Positions 34,173-42,129 of a stretch of 64,000 nt of DNA are shown piece by piece. The stretch is from Croceitalea marina (GTDB lineage: Bacteria > Bacteroidota > Bacteroidia > Flavobacteriales > Flavobacteriaceae). How positions within the stretch are numbered: position 1 is the stretch's first letter; the number at the start of each line of letters is the position of its first letter. Both the position numbers and the translations under genes were made by a program. The notes beneath the pieces were generated by a model that was given only the letters and a program-made list of their open reading frames with translations, searched no databases and was not told the DNA's origin. The DNA lies in contig NZ_JBHULB010000016.1 of assembly GCF_042684265.1 (NCBI RefSeq), forward strand, positions 186,001 through 250,000, given 5' to 3'.

Positions 34173-34679
34173 ATGAAAAAGTTAGTGTTAGCATTGTCGG
34201 TAATCGCTTTTACTGCCTGTAACAATACACCAAAAGAAGAAAAGGCAAAGGAAAGCCTTTATCCCGAAACAGAAGAAACGGTTGCACCAGCAGAAACTGG
34301 TAACGAAGCCGTAATTACCATTAATGGCGGAGATGATATGAAATTCGACAAGACCGAACTTAAAGCCAAAGAGGGACAAACTGTAAAGCTCATTCTGAAG
34401 CACATCGGCAAAGCACCGATTGAAGCTATGGGGCACAATGTTGTCATTCTTGCACAAGGGACAGACTTTAACGCCTTTGCCAATGCATCAATAGATGCTA
34501 AGGAGAACGGCTACATTCCAAAGGGAATGGAAAACTCCATTATTGCCAAAACCGATATGATTGGCGGCGGGCAAACCGCCGAAATCACCTTTGCTGCTCC
34601 GGCAAAAGGTTCGTATGATTTCCTATGCTCGTTTCCTGGTCATTACATCTATATGAAAGGCAAGTTCATTGTAGAATAA
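34173..34679 (+). CDS. Azurin (type-1 copper protein), lipoprotein form
   Basis: A 168-residue protein with a lipoprotein-like signal (LSVIAFTAC, Cys 16), an acidic linker, and the azurin fold. The copper ligands are visible as His in AMGHNVV and Cys/His/Met in FLCSFPGHYIYMKG at the end. It carries electrons or buffers copper in the periplasm. It is transcribed alone from its own operator-bearing promoter. Confidence 0.92.
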   Translation: MKKLVLALSVIAFTACNNTPKEEKAKESLYPETEETVAPAETGNEAVITINGGDDMKFDKTELKAKEGQTVKLILKHIGKAPIEAMGHNVVILAQGTDFNAFANASIDAKENGYIPKGMENSIIAKTDMIGGGQTAEITFAAPAKGSYDFLCSFPGHYIYMKGKFIVE

Positions 34680-34692
34680 TACGGCAATTTCT

Positions 34693-34735
34693 AAATCAGT
34701 AAAAATCACAAATCTTACAAGGAATAGCATAATAG
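34693..34735 (+). promoter_or_regulatory. Direct-repeat operator upstream of the 80-aa HMA protein
   Basis: AATCAGTAAAAATCACAAATC followed by ACAAGGAATAGCATAATAG. It is 95 bp before the ATG at 34790, with GAAATTTG as the -7 region. Confidence 0.7.
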
Positions 34736-34789
34736 TAACTCACCGTTAAATACGGAAATTTGTAGAACAATAAAAAAAACAAGTTCAAA

Positions 34790-35032
34790 ATGAAAAATGT
34801 AGAATTAAGCATACCAGATATGCAAAGTGCACACTGCCAGGCAAGAGTAAACGGTGCTATCAAAGACATAGACGGCATCAAAATCGAAAAATTAGAAGCA
34901 GGAAAATTGGCTGTTTCAGTTGAAAGCGATGAAGTAAAAGAAGAGCTGGTTGAGGCGATTGAAAAAGCAGGCTACAAAGTTGGCGGCGACAGCAATGAGG
35001 CTTCAAGTTGCTCAACCGGATGCTGCAATTAA
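34790..35032 (+). CDS. HMA-fold metal chaperone with SAHC site and Cys-rich tail
   Basis: An 80-residue HMA-like protein whose metal loop reads IPDMQSAHCQARV, with Ser-x-His-Cys where CxxC is usual. The beta-alpha pattern (GIKIEKLEAGKLAVSVE, VEAIEKAGYKVGG) is intact. The C-terminus adds CSTGCCN, which could supply extra thiol ligands. The same substitution (SEHC) occurs in the first HMA domain of CopA, so this may be its dedicated donor (inference). Confidence 0.8.
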   Translation: MKNVELSIPDMQSAHCQARVNGAIKDIDGIKIEKLEAGKLAVSVESDEVKEELVEAIEKAGYKVGGDSNEASSCSTGCCN

Positions 35033-35040
35033 ATTTGGGC

Positions 35041-35082
35041 AATCCCGGGAATGTATGAAAGTGCGTCTCCGGGATTTTTTTC
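35041..35082 (+). terminator. Terminator after the SAHC-type HMA gene
   Basis: AATCCCGG / CCGGGATT arms with a 20-nt loop and a run of T. Confidence 0.7.
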
Positions 35083-35143
35083 TCGAAACTATTTCAAAGA
35101 AAATATGAAACACTTTAGAACGTTGTTCCATAAATAAGAAGCT

Positions 35144-35560
35144 ATGTCACATAAACAAAATTCAGGCGACTGTTCGGAAATAATGACGAAAGTTTGCGGG
35201 GTAGCAGACCTGAATATTCAGACACGATTGGATACAGGTACATCCGCACCATTTACCGTCCAAATTACTAACGAGCTACAAACGGATTACCAGCAGTTGA
35301 ATAACCTGCTCCTTGTTAAATGCAATATCACCCTTGAAATTATTTTTATAAAGCGTATTATCGAAAAGGTAAAAGAATTACTGGTGTACACCGAACAATC
35401 CATATCGCAGATAGCAAAAGCATTAGGCTACCAAAAGCCGACTGAACTATCGGGTCAGTTAATAACCTATACAGGATTAACGTCTGCACATTTTAAGCAA
35501 ATACGAAAAAACAAGCTCGAAATCATCAAAAGACAGCAGGATAGACAAAACAAATTATAA
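35144..35560 (+). CDS. Short AraC-type regulator lacking the HMA domain
   Basis: A 138-residue protein. The C-terminal half (IKRIIEKVKELLVYTEQSIS, IAKALGYQKPTELSGQLITY, TGLTSAHFKQIRKNKL) aligns with the HTH region of the two HMA-AraC proteins. The N-terminal CxxC domain is absent, leaving only isolated cysteines at 10 and 18. No direct-repeat operator precedes it. It could be a metal-blind activator, an antagonist sharing the operators, or a respond-to-other-signal paralogue. Confidence 0.75.
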   Translation: MSHKQNSGDCSEIMTKVCGVADLNIQTRLDTGTSAPFTVQITNELQTDYQQLNNLLLVKCNITLEIIFIKRIIEKVKELLVYTEQSISQIAKALGYQKPTELSGQLITYTGLTSAHFKQIRKNKLEIIKRQQDRQNKL

Positions 35561-35667
35561 TGTCAGAACAGCAAACTTTTAAATAAAAGTCTTCATTAAC
35601 CTCTCTTTGTGTACTAAAGCAGAGGTTTTCTTTTTATAAGCAATGGAAGACAGGAAACTACCGAGAG

Positions 35668-36738
35668 ATGAAGAAATACACGTGGCAGACACACAAAATT
35701 ATAAAGGAAACCGAAGACACCATTACCATATACTTTGACACAGCGCAGCAGGCATTTACCTATCTGCCCGGTCAATACCTTAATATCAGGCTTACGGTAA
35801 ACGGCGAACTGCTCATACGTTCGTATTCGTTCAGTTCTAAGCCGTCTGAAGAATTTCCCGCCGTTACCATTAAAAGGGTCACAGGCGGAAAAATGAGCAA
35901 TTACATTTTGGATAATGCAGACCATATCGAAAACTGGGAAATAGAAGCACCCTTTGGAAACTTTGTTTTGGAAAAACCGATAGCAGAACAATCCCAAATC
36001 GTACTATTGGCAGGCGGCAGCGGTATTTCGCCGTTATACGCAATGCTGAAAAGCATTGAAAGCACCAATCCAATTCCCTTACTGGTGTACAGCAACAAAT
36101 CGCCGGAAGATACTATATTCTGGAATGAACTGGAAGCGATGCAGGCGGATGAAAAGCTGAACATCTGCTATTCCTTTACCGCACCCGAATTTGTTTCAAC
36201 CAAAATCAACCACGTTGCAGGCAGGTTCAATTTGCTTGTTTTGCGTTCCGTCATCAAAAGACTGGTTGGCGAGGTTGCCGAAGCCCATTATTACATCTGC
36301 GGACCCAATGGGCTGATGGATTTGTACAGGGATGCCTTAACGGGCTTGAACATTCCCGAAACGCATATCCATTTGGAATACTTCGACCCCATACCGATAG
36401 ATGCGGGCAATATGGAAACGGACGGCAATGCCAAAGATGTGATTGTAAACTACTACGAGGAAAATTACATTAATGATGAAACGCAGACTTTTGAATGTAC
36501 ATCGCTCATTGAGGTTCAGCCGAAGCAGTCGCTTTTGGATGCGATGAAAGCCCATCATATCAATGTGCCGAGTTCTTGTAAGAACGGAACCTGCGGAGCT
36601 TGTTGGGCTGTAAAGACAGACGGAGAAGTTCGGATGCTAAACAATGCCGCATTGACCGAACAGGATATTGCAGAGGGAATAATTTTGCTTTGCCAAAGCT
36701 ACCCGATGAATGCGGATGTTTGTGTTACGGTACAGTAA
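35668..36738 (+). CDS. PaaE-like ferredoxin reductase with C-terminal [2Fe-2S] domain
   Basis: A 356-residue flavoprotein. The FAD domain has LIRSYSFSSKP near 53-63, the NAD(P) domain has LLAGGSGISPLYAML near 113-127, and a plant-type [2Fe-2S] domain at the C-terminus has the cluster ligands SSCKNGTCGACWAV ... LLC. It moves electrons from NAD(P)H to an unknown acceptor. No paaABC-type oxygenase is nearby. Possible partners in the island are redox copper proteins such as azurin (inference). It lies 107 bp after the short AraC gene. Confidence 0.85.
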   Translation: MKKYTWQTHKIIKETEDTITIYFDTAQQAFTYLPGQYLNIRLTVNGELLIRSYSFSSKPSEEFPAVTIKRVTGGKMSNYILDNADHIENWEIEAPFGNFVLEKPIAEQSQIVLLAGGSGISPLYAMLKSIESTNPIPLLVYSNKSPEDTIFWNELEAMQADEKLNICYSFTAPEFVSTKINHVAGRFNLLVLRSVIKRLVGEVAEAHYYICGPNGLMDLYRDALTGLNIPETHIHLEYFDPIPIDAGNMETDGNAKDVIVNYYEENYINDETQTFECTSLIEVQPKQSLLDAMKAHHINVPSSCKNGTCGACWAVKTDGEVRMLNNAALTEQDIAEGIILLCQSYPMNADVCVTVQ

Positions 36739-36787
36739 TACCGCACACAAGTAAGTTTATAATATTTAATGTTACTGCACCGATTTT

Positions 36788-36826
36788 CATAAAATTTCAC
36801 AAAACAAAACCGGAATATCATAACAC
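36788..36826 (+). promoter_or_regulatory. Direct-repeat operator upstream of the second HMA-AraC gene
   Basis: CATAAAATTTCACAAAAC and CCGGAATATCATAAC half sites, 102 bp before the ATG at 36892, with GAATTTTG near 36846 as the -7 region. Its presence suggests autoregulation. Confidence 0.65.
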
Positions 36827-36891
36827 TTTGTAGGTAGCAAATGCAGAATTTTGACCCCTGAATAAAGGGATTAATACAATTTTTAGAAGCT

Positions 36892-37482
36892 ATGACACTA
36901 TTAATAAAAGGAATGGTGTGCAATAGATGTATGTATGTTCTTGAACAGGAAATGACAGCTTTGGGTTTTGAGGTTTTGGATATAAAACTGGGACAAGTGG
37001 TTTTAAAAGATACGGAAGACTTTTCGCAGAAGTTGGGAGCAATCAAAACGATGCTGAAAAGCAACGGATTTGAGCTGATGTACGACAAAAACCAAAAAAC
37101 GATAAACAAGATAAAAGAGTTGGTAGAAAAAGGTATCAGGATGCAACTGGATAGCGGAACGCCTACCAAATTCACGACCTTAATCAGTAATAAGCTGCAC
37201 AAGAACTACGATACATTGAGTGCCTTATTTTCTTCGGCAGAGGGAATAACACTTGAAAAGTACATCATTCATCGGAAAATTGAAAAGGTAAAAGAGCTTT
37301 TGGCAGATACCGAAATGTCTTTGACCGAGATTGCCCACCTATTGGGGTACAGCAGTCAGGCATACCTTTCCAACCAGTTGAAAAAGCACACAGGCTTTAC
37401 ATCAAGCTATTTCAGGCAGGTAAAGCAGGAGCACGAGCATACCCTAAATATGCAAATGGACGAAGAGCATACCCCGCATTAA
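36892..37482 (+). CDS. AraC-type regulator with N-terminal HMA-like domain (second copy)
   Basis: A 196-residue paralogue of the protein at 29.2 kb. The HMA-like start is LLIKGMVCNRCMYVLEQEMT with CxxC at residues 10-13. The AraC HTH pair is EKYIIHRKIEKVKELLADTE, LTEIAHLLGYSSQAYLSNQL, TGFTSSYFRQV. It ends with a His/Met-containing tail (HEHTLNMQMDEEHTPH) that may add metal ligands. It carries its own operator copy upstream and a terminator downstream. Confidence 0.85.
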   Translation: MTLLIKGMVCNRCMYVLEQEMTALGFEVLDIKLGQVVLKDTEDFSQKLGAIKTMLKSNGFELMYDKNQKTINKIKELVEKGIRMQLDSGTPTKFTTLISNKLHKNYDTLSALFSSAEGITLEKYIIHRKIEKVKELLADTEMSLTEIAHLLGYSSQAYLSNQLKKHTGFTSSYFRQVKQEHEHTLNMQMDEEHTPH

Positions 37483-37537
37483 GGGTTTTTCAATCCATCA
37501 ACAAGGCAATACGCTGAATTTATTAATGCGGACATCG

Positions 37538-37568
37538 GAGCTACTGAAACATCAGTAGCTCTGTTTGT
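37538..37568 (+). terminator. Terminator after the second HMA-AraC gene
   Basis: Perfect 10-bp arms GAGCTACTGA/TCAGTAGCTC with a 4-nt loop and a T-rich tail. The rest of the 37483-37917 interval holds no convincing gene; it contains the Fur-type operator at 37801. Confidence 0.8.
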
Positions 37569-37800
37569 TTACGGCACATACAAGCCATTCAAAAAAGTAA
37601 ATTTCACAACTTTTACCCGTCATTTCGTATGGCTGCTCTATGGCGCTAACCCGACCTTTGCTCCTGATATTTTAAGATTTTCAAAGTTTAACAACAAATA
37701 AGATGACAGATACAACAACTGCACTTAATCCGGCTATTTGCAGGAGAACCCCGTTCCGTTTTACGCCCGAACAAAGGATAACAAAAAAGCTATTCAGCAT

Positions 37801-37836
37801 TTGCAACCAGGTTCCCAAAACTGACGGATAGCTTTT
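37801..37836 (+). promoter_or_regulatory. TTGCAAC-GTTCCC operator upstream of the RND operon
   Basis: TTGCAACCAGGTTCCCAAAAC followed by a TAGCTTTT promoter-like box. Nearly identical blocks lie upstream of the ATPase N-domain gene and the Zn/Cd ATPase. TGCAAC-N3-GTTCCCA is an imperfect palindrome of the kind bound by Fur-family proteins, one of which is encoded at 44.2 kb. Confidence 0.6.
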
Positions 37837-37917
37837 CCATAGAATTTAAAAATATGTTGAAACAGGAAAAATCAATAGCGCATTGCTCCAAAAATTAAGT
37901 AACAAAATAAATTTAAA

Positions 37918-38988
37918 ATGAGAACACATAAAATTGGCTTGCTATCCCTCTTCGTAATGGGAGCAGGCTTAATACAAAGCTGTAAGCAACAAGCAGAAAA
38001 ACAGTTAAAAGAGGAGCCTCCGGTAGTAACCGTAGCCACCATCAACAGTTCGGAAACAGAGCAGTCCGTTTCCTATTCGGGTTCTATTGTACCCGATAAT
38101 ATGACTACCGTAAGTTTTGCCGTAAGCGGAACAATTAACAGTGTGGGCGTAAATGAGGGACAACGTGTAAGCAAAGGACAATTCCTTGCAAGCATTGATG
38201 CCACCGAGTACGAAGCCGCATTGCAGATTGCCAATGCAAGCCTTGAACAGAGCGAGGATGCGTTCAGAAGATTTGATGAACTGTACAAAAAAGGGAGCTT
38301 CCCCGAAAAGGATTACATCGACATCAAAACCAAAGTAGCACAGGCGCAGGCAAACAAAAAGATTAACCGCAAGCGCATTTCCGACAGCCGCCTGCATTCG
38401 CCTACCAACGGAATTATAACCGTGAAAGCCGCCGAGGTGGGCGGTATCGCAGCACCGGGAGTACCTGCCTTTACCATCGTAAAAACGGATATGGTATATG
38501 CGCAGTTCGCAGTACCCGAAAGCGAAATCGGGAACTTTAAACAAGGGATGCAGGTGGATATGCACATACCTACATTGCAACGCAATTTCACGGGCAAAAT
38601 CACAATCATCAATCCCGTGGCTGATGAAATTTCCAAAGCATATACACTGAAAGTACGCCTTGACAATCCCGGTGGTGTGCTGATGCCGGGAATGATTACC
38701 CAAGTGCTTGCAGGCGTTCCAGTTAAGGTTAAGCAGGTACGTGTACCGCTTACCGCTATCGTGAACAACGTTGATAAAATCCCTCACGTGTACGTGGTAG
38801 ATAAGAACAACAACGCCAAGCTGACAAGGGTAACCGTTGGCAAAATCGTAGGCGATGAAGTCATTATTACCAATGGGCTTGAAGAAAACCAAACCATTAT
38901 CCTTGCCGGACAAAAAAACGTCAAAGACGGGCAAAAAGTAAAAGCAGAAACAGCATCGGTAACAACCTCCGCTCCAAAAACTGAATAA
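37918..38988 (+). CDS. RND efflux periplasmic adaptor (membrane fusion protein)
   Basis: A 356-residue lipoprotein-type adaptor (signal ends ...LIQSC, Cys 22). The barrel-sandwich/lipoyl part (GTINSVGVNEGQRVSKGQFL) is near residues 70-90, the alpha-helical hairpin covers 100-155, and the beta-barrel follows with the late IILAGQKNVKDGQKV. It links the inner-membrane RND pump to the TolC-like channel. It has no His/Met-rich metal-binding extension. It starts a three-gene operon. Confidence 0.9.
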   Translation: MRTHKIGLLSLFVMGAGLIQSCKQQAEKQLKEEPPVVTVATINSSETEQSVSYSGSIVPDNMTTVSFAVSGTINSVGVNEGQRVSKGQFLASIDATEYEAALQIANASLEQSEDAFRRFDELYKKGSFPEKDYIDIKTKVAQAQANKKINRKRISDSRLHSPTNGIITVKAAEVGGIAAPGVPAFTIVKTDMVYAQFAVPESEIGNFKQGMQVDMHIPTLQRNFTGKITIINPVADEISKAYTLKVRLDNPGGVLMPGMITQVLAGVPVKVKQVRVPLTAIVNNVDKIPHVYVVDKNNNAKLTRVTVGKIVGDEVIITNGLEENQTIILAGQKNVKDGQKVKAETASVTTSAPKTE

Positions 38989-38991
38989 TTT

Positions 38992-41900
38992 ATGAAAAGG
39001 AAAATAAACATCATTGAAGCGGCAATGAAATTTCCGCAAGTACCGATAGCGATTACCGTTATTATGGTGCTTGCAGGACTGATTTCATTAATGACGATGC
39101 CGAGAAGTGAAGACCCCCGTGTGACAGTCAGAACGGGGCTTGTCGTGGCTTTCTATCCCGGAAGCGACGAAGTACAGATGGAAAAAGAAGTTACCGATAA
39201 ACTGGAACAATACCTGTTCGGTTTTGAGGAAATCAAAAAAGATAAAACCCATTCGGAAAGTAAGCCCGGACAGGTAGTTGTAACGGTAGAATTGCAGGAC
39301 TATGTAAAGGACACCAAAAAATTCTGGAACACCTTACAACACGGTTTGGATGCCAATATGCCTCTGATATTGCCACGGGGCGTACAGGGACCGTATGTGA
39401 ACAGCGACTTCGGCGATGTGGTCGTTCAGATGATTGCTGTATCAGCTCCCGGTCGTTCTTACGCCCAGTTAGAAAATTATCTGGACGAACTGGAAGACGG
39501 TATTAAGACCATTCCGCAGGTTTCCAAAATCAAGCGATACGGCGGTCAGAAGCAGCAAATATTCATTACCCTGCGTGAAGATGTATTGAAACAATACGGC
39601 TTCGGTATCAATGAAATCACAGCAACATTGAGCCAACAGAATGTAACCATTCCGAGCGGCGATATTGAGATTGACAAAAACCGTTTCCTCATTTTTACAG
39701 ATGCGCAGTATCAGAATGAAAATGAAATCGGAAACCTTATTGTATATAGTTCTCCGCAGGGTGGCAATATCCGCTTGCGTGATATAGCCAAAATCGAAAG
39801 GAGATACGAAGACCTGAAAAGTAAAATTACGGTTGCGGGAAATGATGTAATGATGCTGACCGTAGAAATGCAACCCGGACAGAATATTGTCGATTTGGGA
39901 AATGCGCTGACACAAAAAGTTGCTGAAGTAAAAGAAATCCTGCCATCAGATGTGCAGGTCAACACTATTGTCGACCAACCCAAAGTGGTGGATATGAATT
40001 TGGGGCATTTCTTTATTGAGTTCGGTATTGCCATTGCCTCCGTTATCTTGGTAGTGATGCTTCTGCTACCGTTTAGAGTGGCTACAATTTCTGCTATTGC
40101 CGCACCTGTTACAATTGCCGTAACATTCGCTATCCTAAATTTACTTGGTATCGAAATGCACCAGGTTAGTTTGGCGGCAATGATTATTGTACTGGGGATG
40201 GTAGTAGATGATGCCATTATCGTAGTGGATAACTACATTGAGAAAGTGGACGAAAAAATACCGTCGTGGACTGCCGCTTGGCAAAGTGCAACGCAATTAA
40301 TGGTTCCAATTTTTACTGCTACACTAACCATTGTCCTATCGTTCCTGCCGTTGGCATTTACGCTAACCGGACTAACAAGGGAGTTTGTGCAATGGATACC
40401 GATTACCGTAACTATTGCCTTAGCAGTTTCGTTCTTGGTAGCCTTGTTCCTTACACCTTACTTGTGTTACCACTTCCTGAAAAAAGGATTGAAAAGCCAC
40501 GATGCCCAAAAGCCGAAGAAACGCAATTTCTTAGACAGAATGCAGGCAGGCTTTGACAGAGCTATCGAGTTCTGTATGAAATGGCAGAAAACCACATTGG
40601 TAGCAGGAATATTCATCTTTTTACTTTCGTTCGTGGTAGGTAGTCAGGTGAAAACCGAGTTTTTCCCAATCGTTGAAAGAAACCAGTTTAACCTTGAATT
40701 GTGGATGGATAACGGTACAAATATCCACGAAACCGAAACAGCCGTTAAGAAGATAGAAAAAGAAATTGCAGGCGATAAACGAATTGTAACCACAGCGAGC
40801 TTTATAGGTACAAGCTCGCCACGTTTCTACTCCACCTACGCACCGGAGCACCCACGTGAGAACTTTGCGCAGATATTCATCAATACCACAAGCAAGGATG
40901 CCACTTCTGAAATGATTGATGAGTATGTGCAGAAATTCAACAACTACTTGCCGAACGGTTATGTACGGGTAAGGCAGTTAAGCAAGAAGCAGCAGCCCGC
41001 ACCGATTGAGATACGTGTGATTGGCAAGGATATGACCGAGCAGAAAAAAGTAGCCAAACAGGTTGCGGCATTACTGGAAAATACCAAAGGCTCTAACTGG
41101 GTGCGCACCGATTATCAGAATGATTATGTAGGGCTGAAAGCCGTTGTTAAAGAAGATGTAGCCCTGCGTTTAGGCGTTAGCAAAGCGCAGATTGCTCACG
41201 CACTCGGTGCAAAAATAAAAGGCTACCCTGTATCACAAATGTGGGAGGGCAATAAAGCCATCGACATTGTATTGCGTACAGACGAAACCGACCGGGAAAG
41301 TCTGGATGCTTTGGGTAATATGTACATCAATTCAACATTCGGTGCTAAAGTACCTTTAAAGCAAGTGGTAGATTTACAACCGTCTTGGCATACTGGGGCT
41401 ATTGTACACCGTAACGGATTAAGAACGTTAACCGTTTCTTCCGAAGCACAGTTAGGCAGAAAACCCGCAGAAGTATTTGCAGAGGTACAGCCGAAAATTG
41501 ACAGCCTGAAATTACCGAAAGGCATTAAGATTGCCTACGGTGGCGAATATGAAGACGGACTGGAAAGCGGTCCCAAAATGGGAAAAGCTTTTATGATAAG
41601 TTTCGTCCTCATTTTCCTTGTCCTGTTATTCCAGTTCAAGCGTGTTGGTAAAGTATTCATTGTACTGGCTTCGTTCCCGTTGAGCTTGCTTGGTGCAATG
41701 TTAGGCTTGTTCCTTACAGGTTACGAGTTCGGGTTTATGGCAATCATCGGTATTACCGCCTTATTGGGTATTGTGGTTCGTAACGGGATTATCCTCGTTG
41801 ACTATGCGGATGAACTGGTAAGCGAGCACGGTCATACAATTAGAGAAGCAGCTTTATTAGCAGCCAAAAGAAGAATGCGTCCCATCTTCCTTACCTCAAT

Positions 41901-42120
41901 GGCGGCGGCTATCGGTTTGATACCGTTAATGGCGAGTGGCTCTCCGGAATGGGGACCGATTTCCAGTACCATTTCAATCGGTATTCTGGTATCAATGATT
42001 ACTACTTTGTTTATCGTTCCAGTATTGTATTACAGGTTCGTAAAACCACCAAAAAACAAACAGTTGGATGAGCAACAAGAATTGAATGCCGATGCTCACA
42101 ACCAAAAATACTTATCATAA
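38992..42120 (+). CDS. RND transporter permease, HAE (AcrB)-type
   Basis: A 1042-residue pump with twelve predicted membrane helices and two large periplasmic loops. Helix 4 carries GMVVDDAIIVVDNY, the two-aspartate proton relay of hydrophobe/drug (HAE) pumps. Metal (HME, CusA/CzcA) pumps have a different motif there. The likely substrates are therefore organic compounds rather than metal ions, despite the metal island setting. The start lies 3 bp after the adaptor stop and the TolC-like gene follows by 9 bp. Confidence 0.93.
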   Translation: MKRKINIIEAAMKFPQVPIAITVIMVLAGLISLMTMPRSEDPRVTVRTGLVVAFYPGSDEVQMEKEVTDKLEQYLFGFEEIKKDKTHSESKPGQVVVTVELQDYVKDTKKFWNTLQHGLDANMPLILPRGVQGPYVNSDFGDVVVQMIAVSAPGRSYAQLENYLDELEDGIKTIPQVSKIKRYGGQKQQIFITLREDVLKQYGFGINEITATLSQQNVTIPSGDIEIDKNRFLIFTDAQYQNENEIGNLIVYSSPQGGNIRLRDIAKIERRYEDLKSKITVAGNDVMMLTVEMQPGQNIVDLGNALTQKVAEVKEILPSDVQVNTIVDQPKVVDMNLGHFFIEFGIAIASVILVVMLLLPFRVATISAIAAPVTIAVTFAILNLLGIEMHQVSLAAMIIVLGMVVDDAIIVVDNYIEKVDEKIPSWTAAWQSATQLMVPIFTATLTIVLSFLPLAFTLTGLTREFVQWIPITVTIALAVSFLVALFLTPYLCYHFLKKGLKSHDAQKPKKRNFLDRMQAGFDRAIEFCMKWQKTTLVAGIFIFLLSFVVGSQVKTEFFPIVERNQFNLELWMDNGTNIHETETAVKKIEKEIAGDKRIVTTASFIGTSSPRFYSTYAPEHPRENFAQIFINTTSKDATSEMIDEYVQKFNNYLPNGYVRVRQLSKKQQPAPIEIRVIGKDMTEQKKVAKQVAALLENTKGSNWVRTDYQNDYVGLKAVVKEDVALRLGVSKAQIAHALGAKIKGYPVSQMWEGNKAIDIVLRTDETDRESLDALGNMYINSTFGAKVPLKQVVDLQPSWHTGAIVHRNGLRTLTVSSEAQLGRKPAEVFAEVQPKIDSLKLPKGIKIAYGGEYEDGLESGPKMGKAFMISFVLIFLVLLFQFKRVGKVFIVLASFPLSLLGAMLGLFLTGYEFGFMAIIGITALLGIVVRNGIILVDYADELVSEHGHTIREAALLAAKRRMRPIFLTSMAAAIGLIPLMASGSPEWGPISSTISIGILVSMITTLFIVPVLYYRFVKPPKNKQLDEQQELNADAHNQKYLS

Positions 42121-42129
42121 AAAGGGATT

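Noticed and set aside
37702..37830. 42-residue frame ending ICNQVPKTDG, with a similar ending readable at 44690-44722
   Set aside because: The shared part is the TTGCAAC-GTTCCC operator; the third copy at 45211 has a stop codon in that frame, so conservation is of DNA, not peptide.
38005..39039. 344-residue antisense frame opposite the RND adaptor
   Set aside because: It lies wholly inside a convincing gene, is Cys/His/Tyr-rich as expected from antisense of biased codons, and has no family pattern.
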